Notes: generated by a model not told the origin, from the letters alone. A DNA stretch of 44,704 nucleotides from an uncultured Phascolarctobacterium sp. (GCF_937920985.1 NZ_CALDXR010000036.1:1-44704), one strand, 5' to 3'. Numbered from the stretch's first letter, positions 1-8,698 are shown. Numbers and translations: made by a program.

Positions 1-23
1 TGCCGTATCGCGTCGACTTGTAT

Positions 24-52
24 ATAATACCATGTGACCTGCATTATGTCAA
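24..52 (-). promoter_or_regulatory. Strong sigma-A-type promoter firing out of the left edge
   Basis: On the minus strand there is a perfect TTGACA (52-47), a 17-nt spacer and TATTAT (29-24). The DNA just upstream of the -35 (53-85) is A-tract rich, like an UP element. The transcript would start within about 20 nt of the window edge and run left, so its product is not visible. The strength resembles promoters of tRNA or rRNA operons; the two tRNA promoters near 11.25 and 11.65 kb have the same architecture. Confidence 0.75.
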
Positions 53-64
53 CACTTTTTTCGA

Positions 65-290
65 CACTTTTTTGAGATTTTTTAGTGAAACACTTGGATT
101 CGTGGAAAAAGAAGCATGCTTAACCATCGCATTTATCTGCATTAAATTTTCTTCAAAAAATCTCAAAAAAAGTGCTGATTTTAGCCATTTTTTCTCTAAA
201 AAGCGCAGAAAATCAGTAAAAATTTTTCTTTTCTGCGCGATTTTTTTCGTAAATTTTTGCTTGTTTTTCTTTTCAATTCTCCGGAAAAGT
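65..290. repeat. AT-rich stretch with a long inverted repeat
   Basis: The segment at 65-83 is repeated in inverted form at 154-173 (about 19 of 20 positions), with roughly 70 nt between the arms. A second hairpin with GCGCAGAAAA/TTTTCTGCGC arms lies near 202-240. The whole 1-400 interval is low in GC and I see no credible gene in it. The reading frames here are low-complexity Lys/Phe-rich translations of A/T tracts. Confidence 0.6.
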
Positions 291-401
291 TTTGAAGGCA
301 GCTGCAATTATATTGAAAACAGTCACATACACCGTCATCATAAACCGGACACAGCCTCCAAAACTTATTGCAGAAGCACTCATGTATCTATTACAGAAGA
401 T

Positions 402-430
402 AAAAAAGGCGCTATGCTTTCGCATAGCGC
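402..430 (-). terminator. Rho-independent terminator after lysS
   Basis: A 9-bp perfect stem (409-417 with 422-430), a 4-nt loop and, in the minus direction, a run of six T (complement of 402-407). It lies directly after the lysS stop codon. Confidence 0.9.
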
Positions 431-446
431 TAGAATATCTTTAGTT

Positions 447-2420
447 TTAGTGCAGACGTGCACCAGCCGGGATACGGTTGTTTACCATAATAAGGTTCAG
501 CTTCTCTGCGCCTTCCTCTTCATGGATAGCAGACAGCAGCATACCGCAGGAATCAATACCCATCATTTTGCGCGGCGGCAGGTTAACAATAGCAACCAAA
601 GTCTTGCCTACCAGCTCTTCAGGCTCATAGAAGGCATGGATACCGCTCAAAATTACACGATCGGTACCGGTACCGTCATCCAGAACAAATTTCAGCAGCT
701 TTTTGCTCTTGGGTACAGCGGTACATTCTTTAACCTTAACTACACGGATATCAGACTTGCAGAAGGTGTCAAAATCAACATATTCTTCATAAGCAGGCTC
801 AATAACAACCTTAGAGAAATCTATAGTTTCCTCCTTAGCCTCTTCTACGGGTGCAGCAACAGCAGGAGCCTGCATAAAGTCAGGCTTCTCGCTTACAGCA
901 GCCTTACCCAGCGGCTTCATGGTTGGGAAGAACAGTACGTCACGAATGGTAGAGCTATTGGTCAGGAACATTACCAGACGGTCGATACCAATGCCTAAAC
1001 CACCTGTCGGAGGCAGGCCGTATTCCAGGGCGTTGACAAAGTCCTCGTCCATCATATTTGCTTCTTCATCGCCGTTAGCGCGTTCTTCAACCTGCTTTAA
1101 GAAACGCTCCTTCTGATCGATAGGATCGTTCAATTCGGTAAAGCCGTTGCAGATTTCGCGTCCATAGATATAAGCCTCGAAACGATCGGTGATTTCGGGG
1201 TTTTCCGGGTTGCTCTTTGCCAGCGGGGAAATCTCTTTCGGGTGACCGGTAATAAAGGTAGGCTGAATCAGCTTATCTTCAACATATTCTTCGAAGCAGG
1301 CATTAATAATTTTGCCAATGCCAAAGGAAGGCTCAATAGCAACATTCAGCTCTTTAGCAATAGCGCGTGCTTCTTCCAGATCTGTTACATTGGTGAAGTC
1401 CTTGCCGGAATATTCTTTTACGGCTTCAATCATGCTCATACGCTTCCAGGGAGAAGCCAACTCGATTGTAGTGCCTTCATAATTGATAGTGGTAGTGCCC
1501 AGAACCTTCTCAGCAGTCTTAACCACAACCTCTTCGGTCAGGTCCATCATATCGCGGTAATCGGCAAAAGCCTGATAAATCTCGACGCTGGTGAATTCCG
1601 GGTTATGACGGTTGTCGATACCCTCGTTACGGAATACACGTCCCATTTCATATACGCGGTCCATACCACCAACGATAAGACGTTTGAGGTACAGCTCAGG
1701 CGCAATACGCATATAAACCTGCATATCCAGAGCATTATGATAGCTGATAAACGGACGTGCAGCAGCACCACCTGCGATGGTGTTGAGAATAGGAGTTTCT
1801 ACCTCCAGGAAATCATGGCTGTCGAGAACCTCGCGTACACTTCTGATAATCTGGCTGCGTTTTACAAAGGTATCACGTACTTCCGGATTAACAATCAGGT
1901 CAACATAGCGTTGACGGTAACGGGTTTCAACGTCCTTCAGTCCATGCCATTTTTCCGGCAGCGGACGTAGGGATTTGGACAGCATTTCTACGGAATTTGC
2001 TTTAATAGACAGCTCGCCCATATGGGTGCGGAAAGCAGTACCGGTAATACCTACAGTATCACCGATATCCATCAGCTTAATCAGCGCATAGTTTTCTTCG
2101 CCGATAACGTCCTTACGTACATATACCTGGATACGGCCGGTCTTATCCTGCATATCCATGAAGCAGGTTTTGCCGTGGCCGCGAATAGCCATAATACGGC
2201 CTGCCATTTTAACTTCGGTTTCTTTTTCGGACAGCTCATCGAACTGCGCAGCGATATCTGCCGCGCGATGGGTGTACAGGAAGCGATAGCCGAAAGGCTT
2301 CCAGCCATGCTCCTCAATTTTATGCATCTTGTCAATGCGGACCTGCATTTGCTCGTTGATTTCGTTTTCGGTGAGCACTGCAGCTTCTTCTGTATTAGGT
2401 TTATTCTTTACCTCTGCCAT
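447..2420 (-). CDS. lysS: Lysyl-tRNA synthetase (class II) with appended C-terminal tRNA-binding domain
   Basis: This cytoplasmic enzyme charges tRNA-Lys with lysine using ATP. The protein has 657 residues, against about 500 for the usual bacterial LysRS. An N-terminal OB-fold anticodon-binding domain (about 65-170) precedes the class II core. Motif 2 is seen as RVFRNEGIDNRHNPEF and motif 3 as GLGIGIDRLVMFLT. After an Ala/Pro/Glu-rich linker (about 505-546) comes an extra domain of about 110 residues (547-657). It carries the KVxxCTxxPKSKKLLKF and GIHAFYEPEELVGK patterns of the Trbp111/EMAP-II/MetG-C tRNA-binding fold. The start is the ATG at 2420, preceded by AAGGAG. The gene lies 17 bp after greA and shares its promoter; a terminator follows. 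Confidence 0.97.
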   Translation of the reverse strand: MAEVKNKPNTEEAAVLTENEINEQMQVRIDKMHKIEEHGWKPFGYRFLYTHRAADIAAQFDELSEKETEVKMAGRIMAIRGHGKTCFMDMQDKTGRIQVYVRKDVIGEENYALIKLMDIGDTVGITGTAFRTHMGELSIKANSVEMLSKSLRPLPEKWHGLKDVETRYRQRYVDLIVNPEVRDTFVKRSQIIRSVREVLDSHDFLEVETPILNTIAGGAAARPFISYHNALDMQVYMRIAPELYLKRLIVGGMDRVYEMGRVFRNEGIDNRHNPEFTSVEIYQAFADYRDMMDLTEEVVVKTAEKVLGTTTINYEGTTIELASPWKRMSMIEAVKEYSGKDFTNVTDLEEARAIAKELNVAIEPSFGIGKIINACFEEYVEDKLIQPTFITGHPKEISPLAKSNPENPEITDRFEAYIYGREICNGFTELNDPIDQKERFLKQVEERANGDEEANMMDEDFVNALEYGLPPTGGLGIGIDRLVMFLTNSSTIRDVLFFPTMKPLGKAAVSEKPDFMQAPAVAAPVEEAKEETIDFSKVVIEPAYEEYVDFDTFCKSDIRVVKVKECTAVPKSKKLLKFVLDDGTGTDRVILSGIHAFYEPEELVGKTLVAIVNLPPRKMMGIDSCGMLLSAIHEEEGAEKLNLIMVNNRIPAGARLH

Positions 2421-2437
2421 TGTCGCCCTTCTCCTTA

Positions 2438-2914
2438 TTATTTAATTTCCACGATTTCGTAGGACAATTCACCTACAGGGGTTTTAGTAATAACAACATC
2501 ATGCACCTTACGGCCCAGAATTGCTGCGCCTACAGGAGATTCGTTGGAAATACGGTTTTCGAACGGATCTGCTTCGGTAGTACCAACGATGGTATAGGTT
2601 TCTTCATCACCGGTTTCTACGTCCTTCAGCAGCACGGTAGAACCAAGAGATACAATGCCTGCTGCTTTGCTGGCACTGTCATCGATGATGGTAGCAGTTT
2701 TAATCATCTGCTCCAGCTCCAGAATACGGCCTTCGTTTTTACCTTGGTCTTCCTTGGCCTGATCGTACTCGGAGTTCTCGCTCAAGTCGCCCTGTGCTCT
2801 TGCTTCTTTCAGACGTTCAACGATTTCTTCGCGGATTTCGCCCTTACGTTGAGCTAATTCTTCTTGTAATTTTTTTAAGCCATCAGCTGTTAAAATAGTT
2901 TCCTTGCTTGCCAT
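2438..2914 (-). CDS. greA: Transcription elongation factor GreA
   Basis: GreA rescues backtracked RNA polymerase by stimulating cleavage of the nascent RNA through the secondary channel. At 158 residues the protein has the normal length. The N-terminal coiled coil (about 10-75) is visible, including the acidic tip region GDLSENSEYDQAKEDQ, which supplies the catalytic acidic residues. The C-terminal FKBP-like domain contains the GSTVLL and SPVGAAILGRKVHD motifs. The ATG at 2914 has AAGGAG upstream. It is the first gene of a greA-lysS transcript with its own TTGACA/TATAAT promoter, so this pair is uncoupled from the genes to its right. Confidence 0.97.
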   Translation of the reverse strand: MASKETILTADGLKKLQEELAQRKGEIREEIVERLKEARAQGDLSENSEYDQAKEDQGKNEGRILELEQMIKTATIIDDSASKAAGIVSLGSTVLLKDVETGDEETYTIVGTTEADPFENRISNESPVGAAILGRKVHDVVITKTPVGELSYEIVEIK

Positions 2915-2968
2915 GTTCCTGCTCCTTTATCATTATTTATATAAAAATTTACTTACACGCATATATTG

Positions 2969-2998
2969 ATTATATATGTTGCCGGATTTACTTGTCAA
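2969..2998 (-). promoter_or_regulatory. greA-lysS promoter
   Basis: Minus-strand TTGACA (2998-2993), an 18-nt spacer and TATAAT (2974-2969), about 55 nt before the greA start. It sits immediately after the stop codon of the preceding gene. Confidence 0.85.
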
Positions 2999-3000
2999 TA

Positions 3001-4086
3001 TCAACAGCCATGCACTGCCAGAGCATGCTGAGCGTTATGCTTGACTTCCTCGATATGCTGGGTAGAAACAGCACGTTCAAAATTACGGAAGCCCGCCATC
3101 TTGAAGTTATGCTTATCTGCCAGCTGAGAAATAAGATTTATCTTATTGATATCCAGGGATCTTCCCAAGGAGAAGTTTTCATAACGGCCATCCAGTGCCA
3201 GAATCATGGTTTCTGCCATGCATGCATAGGATGTGTGCGGCGGGAAGCCGAAGTTAAAATGAAAATCTACGTCACCGGGCACGTTAATAACGCCGCCTTC
3301 GATTACCAGCACATCGTTACGCTTCAGTGATACATCACGCGATACGTTACGCGGACGCGCAACATCGCATACTACGGCACCCGGCTTCAAATCGCCCGGC
3401 TCAATCAAGAAGTCAAGCGCACTGGTTACGGTAATAACAATGTCAGCCTCCTGCAGAGAGGTGCGAATATCCTGGCTTACGGCAACCTCGCAATGATTTT
3501 GCTCAATAAGCTCCTGCGCCAGCTCCTCCAGCGGTCCCATATGACGGGCAACAAGCGTAATATGCTTAACCTCTTTGGCCAGCAGGCGTACGGAAGCAGC
3601 ACCGATAGAGCCGGTGGCACCGACTACGACAGCACGGCATTCCTTCAAATCCTTGCCCATCATTCGGGCAGCCTGCTTAGTGCCCTGAATAGCGGTAGCA
3701 ACGGTATAGCTGTTGCCGCTGGTAACTGCTATATCCAGATTCTTAGCTACAGTAATGCCTGCATCGCCGACAATAGAAGTGAAAGCTCCCAGGCCGACAA
3801 TCTTGGCTCCCAGCTCCTGAGCAACCTTGCCGGACTCGATAATTCTGTCCATAACAAATTCCTCAGGCAGCTCCACCATCTGCTTAGCAGTCAGCGGACA
3901 GCCGATAAACCAGCCTTCGGCTTCAGCATAAGGACTCTTGATGCCGGTAATATGCGAAACCTTGAACGGCTTCTTCATTTTCAGACATGCTTCAATTATC
4001 GGGTCCGGGATATACCTCATCAAGGGTGATAAATGCTCCATATCCTGCAGGGATAATGGATGTAGAATAAAAGCAAATTTTTCCAT
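3001..4086 (-). CDS. Acyl-ACP reductase (AAR)-like / COG5322 predicted dehydrogenase
   Basis: This 361-residue Rossmann-fold protein belongs to the family annotated as predicted amino-acid or shikimate-like dehydrogenase, which includes cyanobacterial long-chain acyl-ACP reductase. The visible motifs are GAFTSIV (100-106), TSGNS (122-126), the nucleotide-binding loop VVGATGSIG (154-162), an FHFNFGFPP segment (275-283) and YACMAETMILALDG (287-300). Cys289 aligns with the cysteine that forms the acyl-thioester intermediate in the Synechococcus enzyme (recalled). This suggests an NAD(P)H-dependent acyl-ACP or acyl-CoA reductase, but the substrate is not shown. It lies 9 bp downstream of the 4096-5022 gene, so the two are probably co-transcribed. 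No aldehyde deformylating oxygenase is present in the window. Confidence 0.75.
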   Translation of the reverse strand: MEKFAFILHPLSLQDMEHLSPLMRYIPDPIIEACLKMKKPFKVSHITGIKSPYAEAEGWFIGCPLTAKQMVELPEEFVMDRIIESGKVAQELGAKIVGLGAFTSIVGDAGITVAKNLDIAVTSGNSYTVATAIQGTKQAARMMGKDLKECRAVVVGATGSIGAASVRLLAKEVKHITLVARHMGPLEELAQELIEQNHCEVAVSQDIRTSLQEADIVITVTSALDFLIEPGDLKPGAVVCDVARPRNVSRDVSLKRNDVLVIEGGVINVPGDVDFHFNFGFPPHTSYACMAETMILALDGRYENFSLGRSLDINKINLISQLADKHNFKMAGFRNFERAVSTQHIEEVKHNAQHALAVHGC

Positions 4087-4095
4087 AAAAACAAA

Positions 4096-5022
4096 CTACT
4101 CCTTCGTACCAAAGTACTCAACAGAAGATTCTATATGATAATGCTCTAAAAGCTTCAGATATTCATCCGCCGTGAGCGGTCCTTTACCGCCGTGCAATGC
4201 AACCAGCATGGCCTCCATAACATTGGTGCCGAAGCTGCGTCCTTGAATACAGGGAGTTGTCGTAATCAGCATTTTGATTCCTGCTTCCTGCAGCATCACT
4301 CTATCAGCAGCAGTAACTGTATTAGTAATAATCGTTTTTCCCGGCAGCTTATCCGGAATAAACTTTTTTATATAATGAAAATCACCGGCAATGATATCGT
4401 TCTCCAGAAAATATTCCGGATGACGCACTACCCGTAATTCCTGCTCCTTGCCCATAGGGTAAAACCAGCTTACCGGCAGCTTTGTAACAAGCGGTGCCAG
4501 CAGTGCCGCCCACCAGGAAAGTGCCTTCAGCGAATATAACGGCTTATTGACATTCAACCCGAAAATGAGGTCGCCAAAGGTTACCTTAGCGCCTGCCTCC
4601 AGCAAGGCCTCCGCCATACCGAACCGGTCCACACCGCAGACCATCAGCACCTTGCTGCCCTTTATCGGCACCTTGCCGCCGGCCGCAAGCGATTGAATCA
4701 GCTTACGCTCCAGCGAATTTTTCAGGCCGCTGCCATCTAAAACCGGTGTCTTTTTTACATTGGCAATCAGATGAGCCGACTCACGGAAGGTATAACGCTT
4801 TTTGCCTGCATAAACATATAAATCCGTACCGCCAAGACCGATGGCATCCGCTTTGCCGTCCCAACGCTCCAGAAGCTCGCGAGCTTTATCAAAATCGCCG
4901 TCGGTTCCCCGACGCTCAATACTGATTTTGCTCCCTCCCAGTTCCAATACGGCACCAGCATCGCGTTTCGATGACCCCAAACTGATACTTACTACATGTT
5001 TTGCTTTGTTAGCTGCTTCCAT
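4096..5022 (-). CDS. Conserved protein of the family often labelled quinate 5-dehydrogenase, function unproven
   Basis: The protein has 308 residues and no signal peptide. It opens with VVSISLGSSKRD, followed by an acidic/polar N-terminal half containing GLGGTDLYVYAGKKRYTFR. A middle segment (KVLMVCGVDRFGMAEAL) could be a nucleotide-binding fold, and the C-terminal half contains TTTPCIQGRSFGTNVMEA. I recall database entries for such proteins named quinate 5-dehydrogenase, but I see no motif that proves it. The ATG at 5022 has AGGGAG 8 nt upstream. It is paired with the acyl-ACP-reductase-like gene 9 bp downstream, so the two products may act in one pathway. Confidence 0.55.
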   Translation of the reverse strand: MEAANKAKHVVSISLGSSKRDAGAVLELGGSKISIERRGTDGDFDKARELLERWDGKADAIGLGGTDLYVYAGKKRYTFRESAHLIANVKKTPVLDGSGLKNSLERKLIQSLAAGGKVPIKGSKVLMVCGVDRFGMAEALLEAGAKVTFGDLIFGLNVNKPLYSLKALSWWAALLAPLVTKLPVSWFYPMGKEQELRVVRHPEYFLENDIIAGDFHYIKKFIPDKLPGKTIITNTVTAADRVMLQEAGIKMLITTTPCIQGRSFGTNVMEAMLVALHGGKGPLTADEYLKLLEHYHIESSVEYFGTKE

Positions 5023-5080
5023 GTTTTTAACTCCCTAAATGCTTCTTTTACAAATTATTATTTTAACATATTTACGCGTC

Positions 5081-6088
5081 TTAGACAATGCCAGATGCAA
5101 AATGTTTTTCTGTTTCATAATAGTGATGCGCGCACTCACTGTATTCCGCCAGCAGCTGCTGAAACTGCTCCTGCGTATCAACCTTGTGAAAGCGTCCTCT
5201 GAATTCCGCCGCATGCGGCATACCTTTAAGATAAGCAGAAATGTGGCGGCGCATCTCCTTGACCGCAACAACTTCGTTCTTGTAAGCAATAAGCATCGCC
5301 AGATGCTCAGATGCCTGCGCCAGCCGCTCCTTCAGAGAAGGCGGCTGCGGCAGCGGCTCGCCGCGCAGTGCTGCCGCCAGTGCGGTAAACAGCCACGGGT
5401 TGCCGTCAGCGCCGCGTCCAATCATCAGTCCGTCGCAGCCTGTCTGCTCCAGCATACGCAATCCGTCTGCCACCGTAAAGATATCGCCGTTGCCGAATAC
5501 AGGCACCTTTACGGCCTGCTTCACGTCGGCAATAATGCTCCAGTCGGCCTTGCCCTCGTAAAACTGCTGGCGTGTACGTCCGTGTACAGCAACAGAGCTC
5601 ACGCCTGCCGCCTCCACGGCACGTGCAATCTCCACCGCGTTGCGATTGGCATCGTCCCAGCCCGCGCGGAACTTTACCGTCACCGGAATCTTGACGGCCT
5701 TCACCATCGCCGCCAGAATATCATGCGCCAGCCGCGGATTCTTCATCAGCGCCGAGCCTTCGCCGTTATTGACAATCTTCGGCACCGGGCAGCCCATATT
5801 AAAATCAATCATATCCGCACCGCTGGCCTCTACCATGCGTGCAGCCTCTGCCAGCTCCGCCGGCACACTGCCGAAAAGCTGGATAGCCGTAGGGCGCTCG
5901 CCGTCATCAATACGCAGCATTTCGGTAGTTTTGACGTTTTTGTACAGCAGGCCCTTGGCGCTAACCATCTCCGACACGGTCATACCGCAACCCAGACGGC
6001 GGCAGATCAGGCGGAACGGCAAATCCGTAATGCCTGCCATCGGCGCCAGCGCCAACGGTGCAGACAGCTCTATATTACCAATATTCAT
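5081..6088 (-). CDS. dusB: tRNA-dihydrouridine synthase, DusB family
   Basis: This FMN enzyme reduces uridines in the tRNA D-loop to dihydrouridine with NAD(P)H. The 335-residue length fits the family. The N-terminal TIM barrel shows LAPMAGITDLPFR (15-27), the GCPVPK segment with the catalytic Cys (about 100-105), VKFRAGWDD (about 138-146), HGRTRQQFYEG (about 169-179) and GNGDI. The C-terminal helical domain carries KEMRRHISAYLKG. The ATG at 6088 has AGGAG 8 nt upstream. It follows coaX after a terminator-like hairpin, in a birA-coaX-dus-greA-lysS order common in Firmicutes. Confidence 0.95.
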   Translation of the reverse strand: MNIGNIELSAPLALAPMAGITDLPFRLICRRLGCGMTVSEMVSAKGLLYKNVKTTEMLRIDDGERPTAIQLFGSVPAELAEAARMVEASGADMIDFNMGCPVPKIVNNGEGSALMKNPRLAHDILAAMVKAVKIPVTVKFRAGWDDANRNAVEIARAVEAAGVSSVAVHGRTRQQFYEGKADWSIIADVKQAVKVPVFGNGDIFTVADGLRMLEQTGCDGLMIGRGADGNPWLFTALAAALRGEPLPQPPSLKERLAQASEHLAMLIAYKNEVVAVKEMRRHISAYLKGMPHAAEFRGRFHKVDTQEQFQQLLAEYSECAHHYYETEKHFASGIV

Positions 6089-6106
6089 AAAAATAACTCC
6101 TATCGA

Positions 6107-6148
6107 AAAAAGCTGCCGCGCAGCAAAACGCTACTCACGACAGCTTTA
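6107..6148 (-). terminator. Hairpin between coaX and dusB
   Basis: Minus strand: the arms AAAGCTG-TCG and CGG-CAGCTTT surround an inner GC-rich stem and are followed by a T run. It lies 38 nt after the coaX stop and just before the dusB ribosome site, so it may act as a partial terminator within the cluster. Confidence 0.6.
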
Positions 6149-6185
6149 ACTCTTTTATCACGAGCGACGGAATAAATCCCTGCTC

Positions 6186-6962
6186 TTATTTAGCGTTTTT
6201 TTCGTACAGAATGCGCAGACCATCCAAAGTCAGGAAAGGCTCTACAACATCAATACAATCAGATTCCGCAGCCATAGTATTGGCAAATCCGCCGGTAGCA
6301 ATAACATAAGCATCACCGCCGAGCTCCTTCTTCATATGGTTGACAATGCCCTCCATCTGACCTACGAAGCCATAAATCGCACCTGCCTGCATAGAGCTTA
6401 CAGTATTGCGGCAGATTACGGATTTAGGCTTAACGAGCTCGATACGCGGCAGCTTTGCCGCACGTTGGAAGAGCGCTTCTGTAGAAATGCCGATGCCAGG
6501 CGCAATAGCACCGCCCAAGTATTCACCTGTCGGCAGCAGCGCACAGAAGGTGTTGGCAGTGCCGAAATCAATAATAATCATCGGCTTGCCCAAATGACTG
6601 AATTTATGGAAGGCTGCTACAGCGTTGACAATACGGTCTGCACCAACCTCTTTCGGATTATCGTATTTAATGAAAATGCCGTTTTTAACGCCGGGTCCTA
6701 CAACCATCGGTTTAATACCGAAATAGCGCTCACACATGTGGCACAAGGGAATCAGCACCGGAGGCACAACACTGGAAATAATGACGGAAGAAATCTTATC
6801 CATTTCCACATCACTATAAGCAAACATGCTGCGCAGCATAATACCAAATTCATCTGCAGTTTTAGAACGGTCTGTAGAAAAGCGCCAGTGTACCTTTAAA
6901 GTCTTATCCTCGAAAACACCGGCTACGATGTTTGTATTTCCTACATCCACAACAAGTAACAT
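6186..6962 (-). CDS. coaX: Type III pantothenate kinase
   Basis: CoaX phosphorylates pantothenate in the first step of coenzyme A synthesis. From the ATG at 6962 the protein has 258 residues, the usual length. That start has AGGAGG 8 nt upstream and begins MLLVVDVGNTNIVAG, the ASKHA phosphate-1 motif. A frame extension to 7010 lacks a ribosome site. The family motifs GADRIVNAVAA (about 100-110) and IIDFGTANTF are visible. The type III enzyme differs from CoaA in being insensitive to CoA feedback. It lies beside birA, as in many Firmicutes, and coaE occurs elsewhere in the window. Confidence 0.96.
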   Translation of the reverse strand: MLLVVDVGNTNIVAGVFEDKTLKVHWRFSTDRSKTADEFGIMLRSMFAYSDVEMDKISSVIISSVVPPVLIPLCHMCERYFGIKPMVVGPGVKNGIFIKYDNPKEVGADRIVNAVAAFHKFSHLGKPMIIIDFGTANTFCALLPTGEYLGGAIAPGIGISTEALFQRAAKLPRIELVKPKSVICRNTVSSMQAGAIYGFVGQMEGIVNHMKKELGGDAYVIATGGFANTMAAESDCIDVVEPFLTLDGLRILYEKNAK

Positions 6963-7083
6963 TCTAAGATCCTCCTCGGAAATCTGCGTTCCATTCGCAA
7001 AATACGGCATAAAAGCCTTTTTTATTTTACCACAAAGCGGAAATATTGCAAGAAGAAATTGTAGCTATTTAACGCTTACCATT

Positions 7084-8082
7084 TTACGCGTACTCATTCC
7101 CCTTAGCCTTCGCCGGACGGATAGAAACATCACCGGCAACAACCTTTTCCTTGCTGCCGTCCTCGCGGCGTACAACCAACAGGCCTTCCTCATCAATATC
7201 CTCGGCCGTACCGAAATAAGTCATATCAGGGGCAATAACCTTTACCTCCTGACCTAAGGTGCAGGAATAACGGCGCCATTCGTCAAACACGGGGTCAAAG
7301 CCCTCCTGAACCGCAGTTTCATACAGGTCCTCCATATTCTTGAGGATATCGCACAAAAGCTGTACTCTGGTAAAAGGCTCCGTTGCGGCATCAGCCACAG
7401 AAACAGCTAAATTGCGTACTTCTTCGGGATAATCTTCGGGAGAAGCGTTGGTGTTGATGCCGGTGCCGATAACAACATAATTGATATGACCGAATTCGGC
7501 ATTCATCTCCGTCAGGATGCCTACAAGCTTGCGTCCCAGCAAAAGCACATCATTAGGCCATTTGATAGCGGCATGAACGCCGGCAATCTTGTTGATAGCC
7601 TTTACTACGGCAACAGCTGCCAAAAGCGTACATTTGGATGCTTCCTGCGGCAGGAACGGCGGCTTCAGCACCACGGAAAACCAGATACCCTTTGCATAAG
7701 GGGAAATCCAGCCGCGGGATAAACGTCCTTTGCCTGCGCCCTGCTCCTCTGCTACTACCAGCAGACCATTTTCACAGCCTTCGTTGGCCAATGCTTTGGC
7801 AAGATTGTTGCTGGAATCAACGCTGTCACGATAGCAGATATTGCGTCCCAGCCATTTGGTCTGCAGATGGGACAAAATTTCCTGCGGGAACAGACGGTCC
7901 GGAACCTCGCGCAGAATATAACCGCGCTTAGGCACGGATTCAATCTCGTAGCCTTCGTTCTTCAATGCCTGGATATGCTTCCAGATAGCAGTGCGCGAAA
8001 CCTCCAGCTCCTTGGAAATCTCTTCACCGGAAACCGGTGTCCCCTTACTGTTACGCAGCAGCTCCAAAATACGTTTACGCAT
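7084..8082 (-). CDS. birA: Bifunctional biotin--protein ligase and biotin operon repressor
   Basis: BirA makes biotinyl-AMP, transfers biotin to carboxylase carrier domains and represses biotin genes. The protein has 332 residues from the ATG at 8082, which has GGAGAGG 9 nt upstream; the in-frame ATG at 8091 sits too close to that site. An N-terminal winged helix (1-65, RKRILELLRNSKGTPVSGEEISKEL pattern in shorter pieces) precedes the catalytic domain. The biotin-binding GAGKGRLSRGW segment (about 115-125) and KWPNDVLL (about 172-179) are visible. A C-terminal SH3-like domain completes the class II BirA form. It is the first gene of the birA-coaX stretch. Confidence 0.95.
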   Translation of the reverse strand: MRKRILELLRNSKGTPVSGEEISKELEVSRTAIWKHIQALKNEGYEIESVPKRGYILREVPDRLFPQEILSHLQTKWLGRNICYRDSVDSSNNLAKALANEGCENGLLVVAEEQGAGKGRLSRGWISPYAKGIWFSVVLKPPFLPQEASKCTLLAAVAVVKAINKIAGVHAAIKWPNDVLLLGRKLVGILTEMNAEFGHINYVVIGTGINTNASPEDYPEEVRNLAVSVADAATEPFTRVQLLCDILKNMEDLYETAVQEGFDPVFDEWRRYSCTLGQEVKVIAPDMTYFGTAEDIDEEGLLVVRREDGSKEKVVAGDVSIRPAKAKGNEYA

Positions 8083-8221
8083 ATATATCATCCTCTCCGA
8101 TTCTCTTAATACTCTTCTTTATCAGTCTAAAGCCTGTCTGTAAAGACATTCCGATATGCAAAGAGTAACACCAGGTTAACCAAAAGTCAAGTCTAAAGTG
8201 AACGATGCCTTCGATAAAAGT

Positions 8222-8251
8222 AAAAAGCAGCAGCTCATAATGAACTGCTGC
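8222..8251 (-). terminator. Terminator after hicAB
   Basis: The arms GCAGCAG (8227-8233) and CTGCTGC (8245-8251) form a 7-bp stem followed on the minus strand by TTTTTA. It lies 20 nt beyond the hicB stop. Confidence 0.8.
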
Positions 8252-8270
8252 AAGTATTACGGGTTGGAAA

Positions 8271-8660
8271 TCAGCAAGCTTCAATCTTGGCCAAAAGCGC
8301 CTCCTGCAATGTTTGGCTGAAGTTAACGCCAATAGCCTCGGCACGGGCATTGAGCCAGGCCGGAATCGTGCAATTTTTCTTCACAACACGTGTACCGTAT
8401 TTTTTCCTGTACTCATCAATATTTACATCAACAAAGGTTACTATAGCATCCTTGCTGACATTAAGCTCTATCGACGCAGGCTGCGGAATACTTTTTCCGG
8501 ATTCCTCCAGATCAAGCAACCATAAGCAAATCAAATCACGTGCCATTTCCATAGCGTCCGCTATATCTTCCCCCTGTGTATATCTGTCAATATCAGGTAC
8601 AGTTACAAAATAACCATCAGCTTCTTTTTCTAAAATAATAGGATAAGCTACGCTTTTCAT
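8271..8660 (-). CDS. hicB: HicB family antitoxin
   Basis: HicB neutralises the HicA RNase and represses the pair's promoter. From the ATG at 8660 (GGAGG upstream) the protein has 129 residues. The N-terminal half shows the partial RNase-H-like HicB fold (YPIILEKEADGYFVTVPD, then GEDIADAMEMARD). The C-terminal part (IPAWLNARAEAIGVNFSQTL) looks like a DNA-binding tail. An in-frame extension to 8711 overlaps the hicA stop and has no better ribosome site. hicA lies upstream, the classical order. Confidence 0.92.
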   Translation of the reverse strand: MKSVAYPIILEKEADGYFVTVPDIDRYTQGEDIADAMEMARDLICLWLLDLEESGKSIPQPASIELNVSKDAIVTFVDVNIDEYRKKYGTRVVKKNCTIPAWLNARAEAIGVNFSQTLQEALLAKIEAC

Positions 8661-8698
8661 GATAAGTACCTCCGTAAATCCCTTAAAAAGCAGGGCCA

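Noticed and set aside
18..998. Long frames at the left edge on both strands (326 codons plus, 87 codons minus)
   Set aside because: The plus frame is the complement of lysS plus A/T-rich DNA; the minus frame is low-complexity Lys/Phe and lies over an inverted repeat and promoter.
5039..6175. Plus-strand frame of 378 codons
   Set aside because: It is the shadow of dusB, His/Arg/Leu-rich without family motifs.
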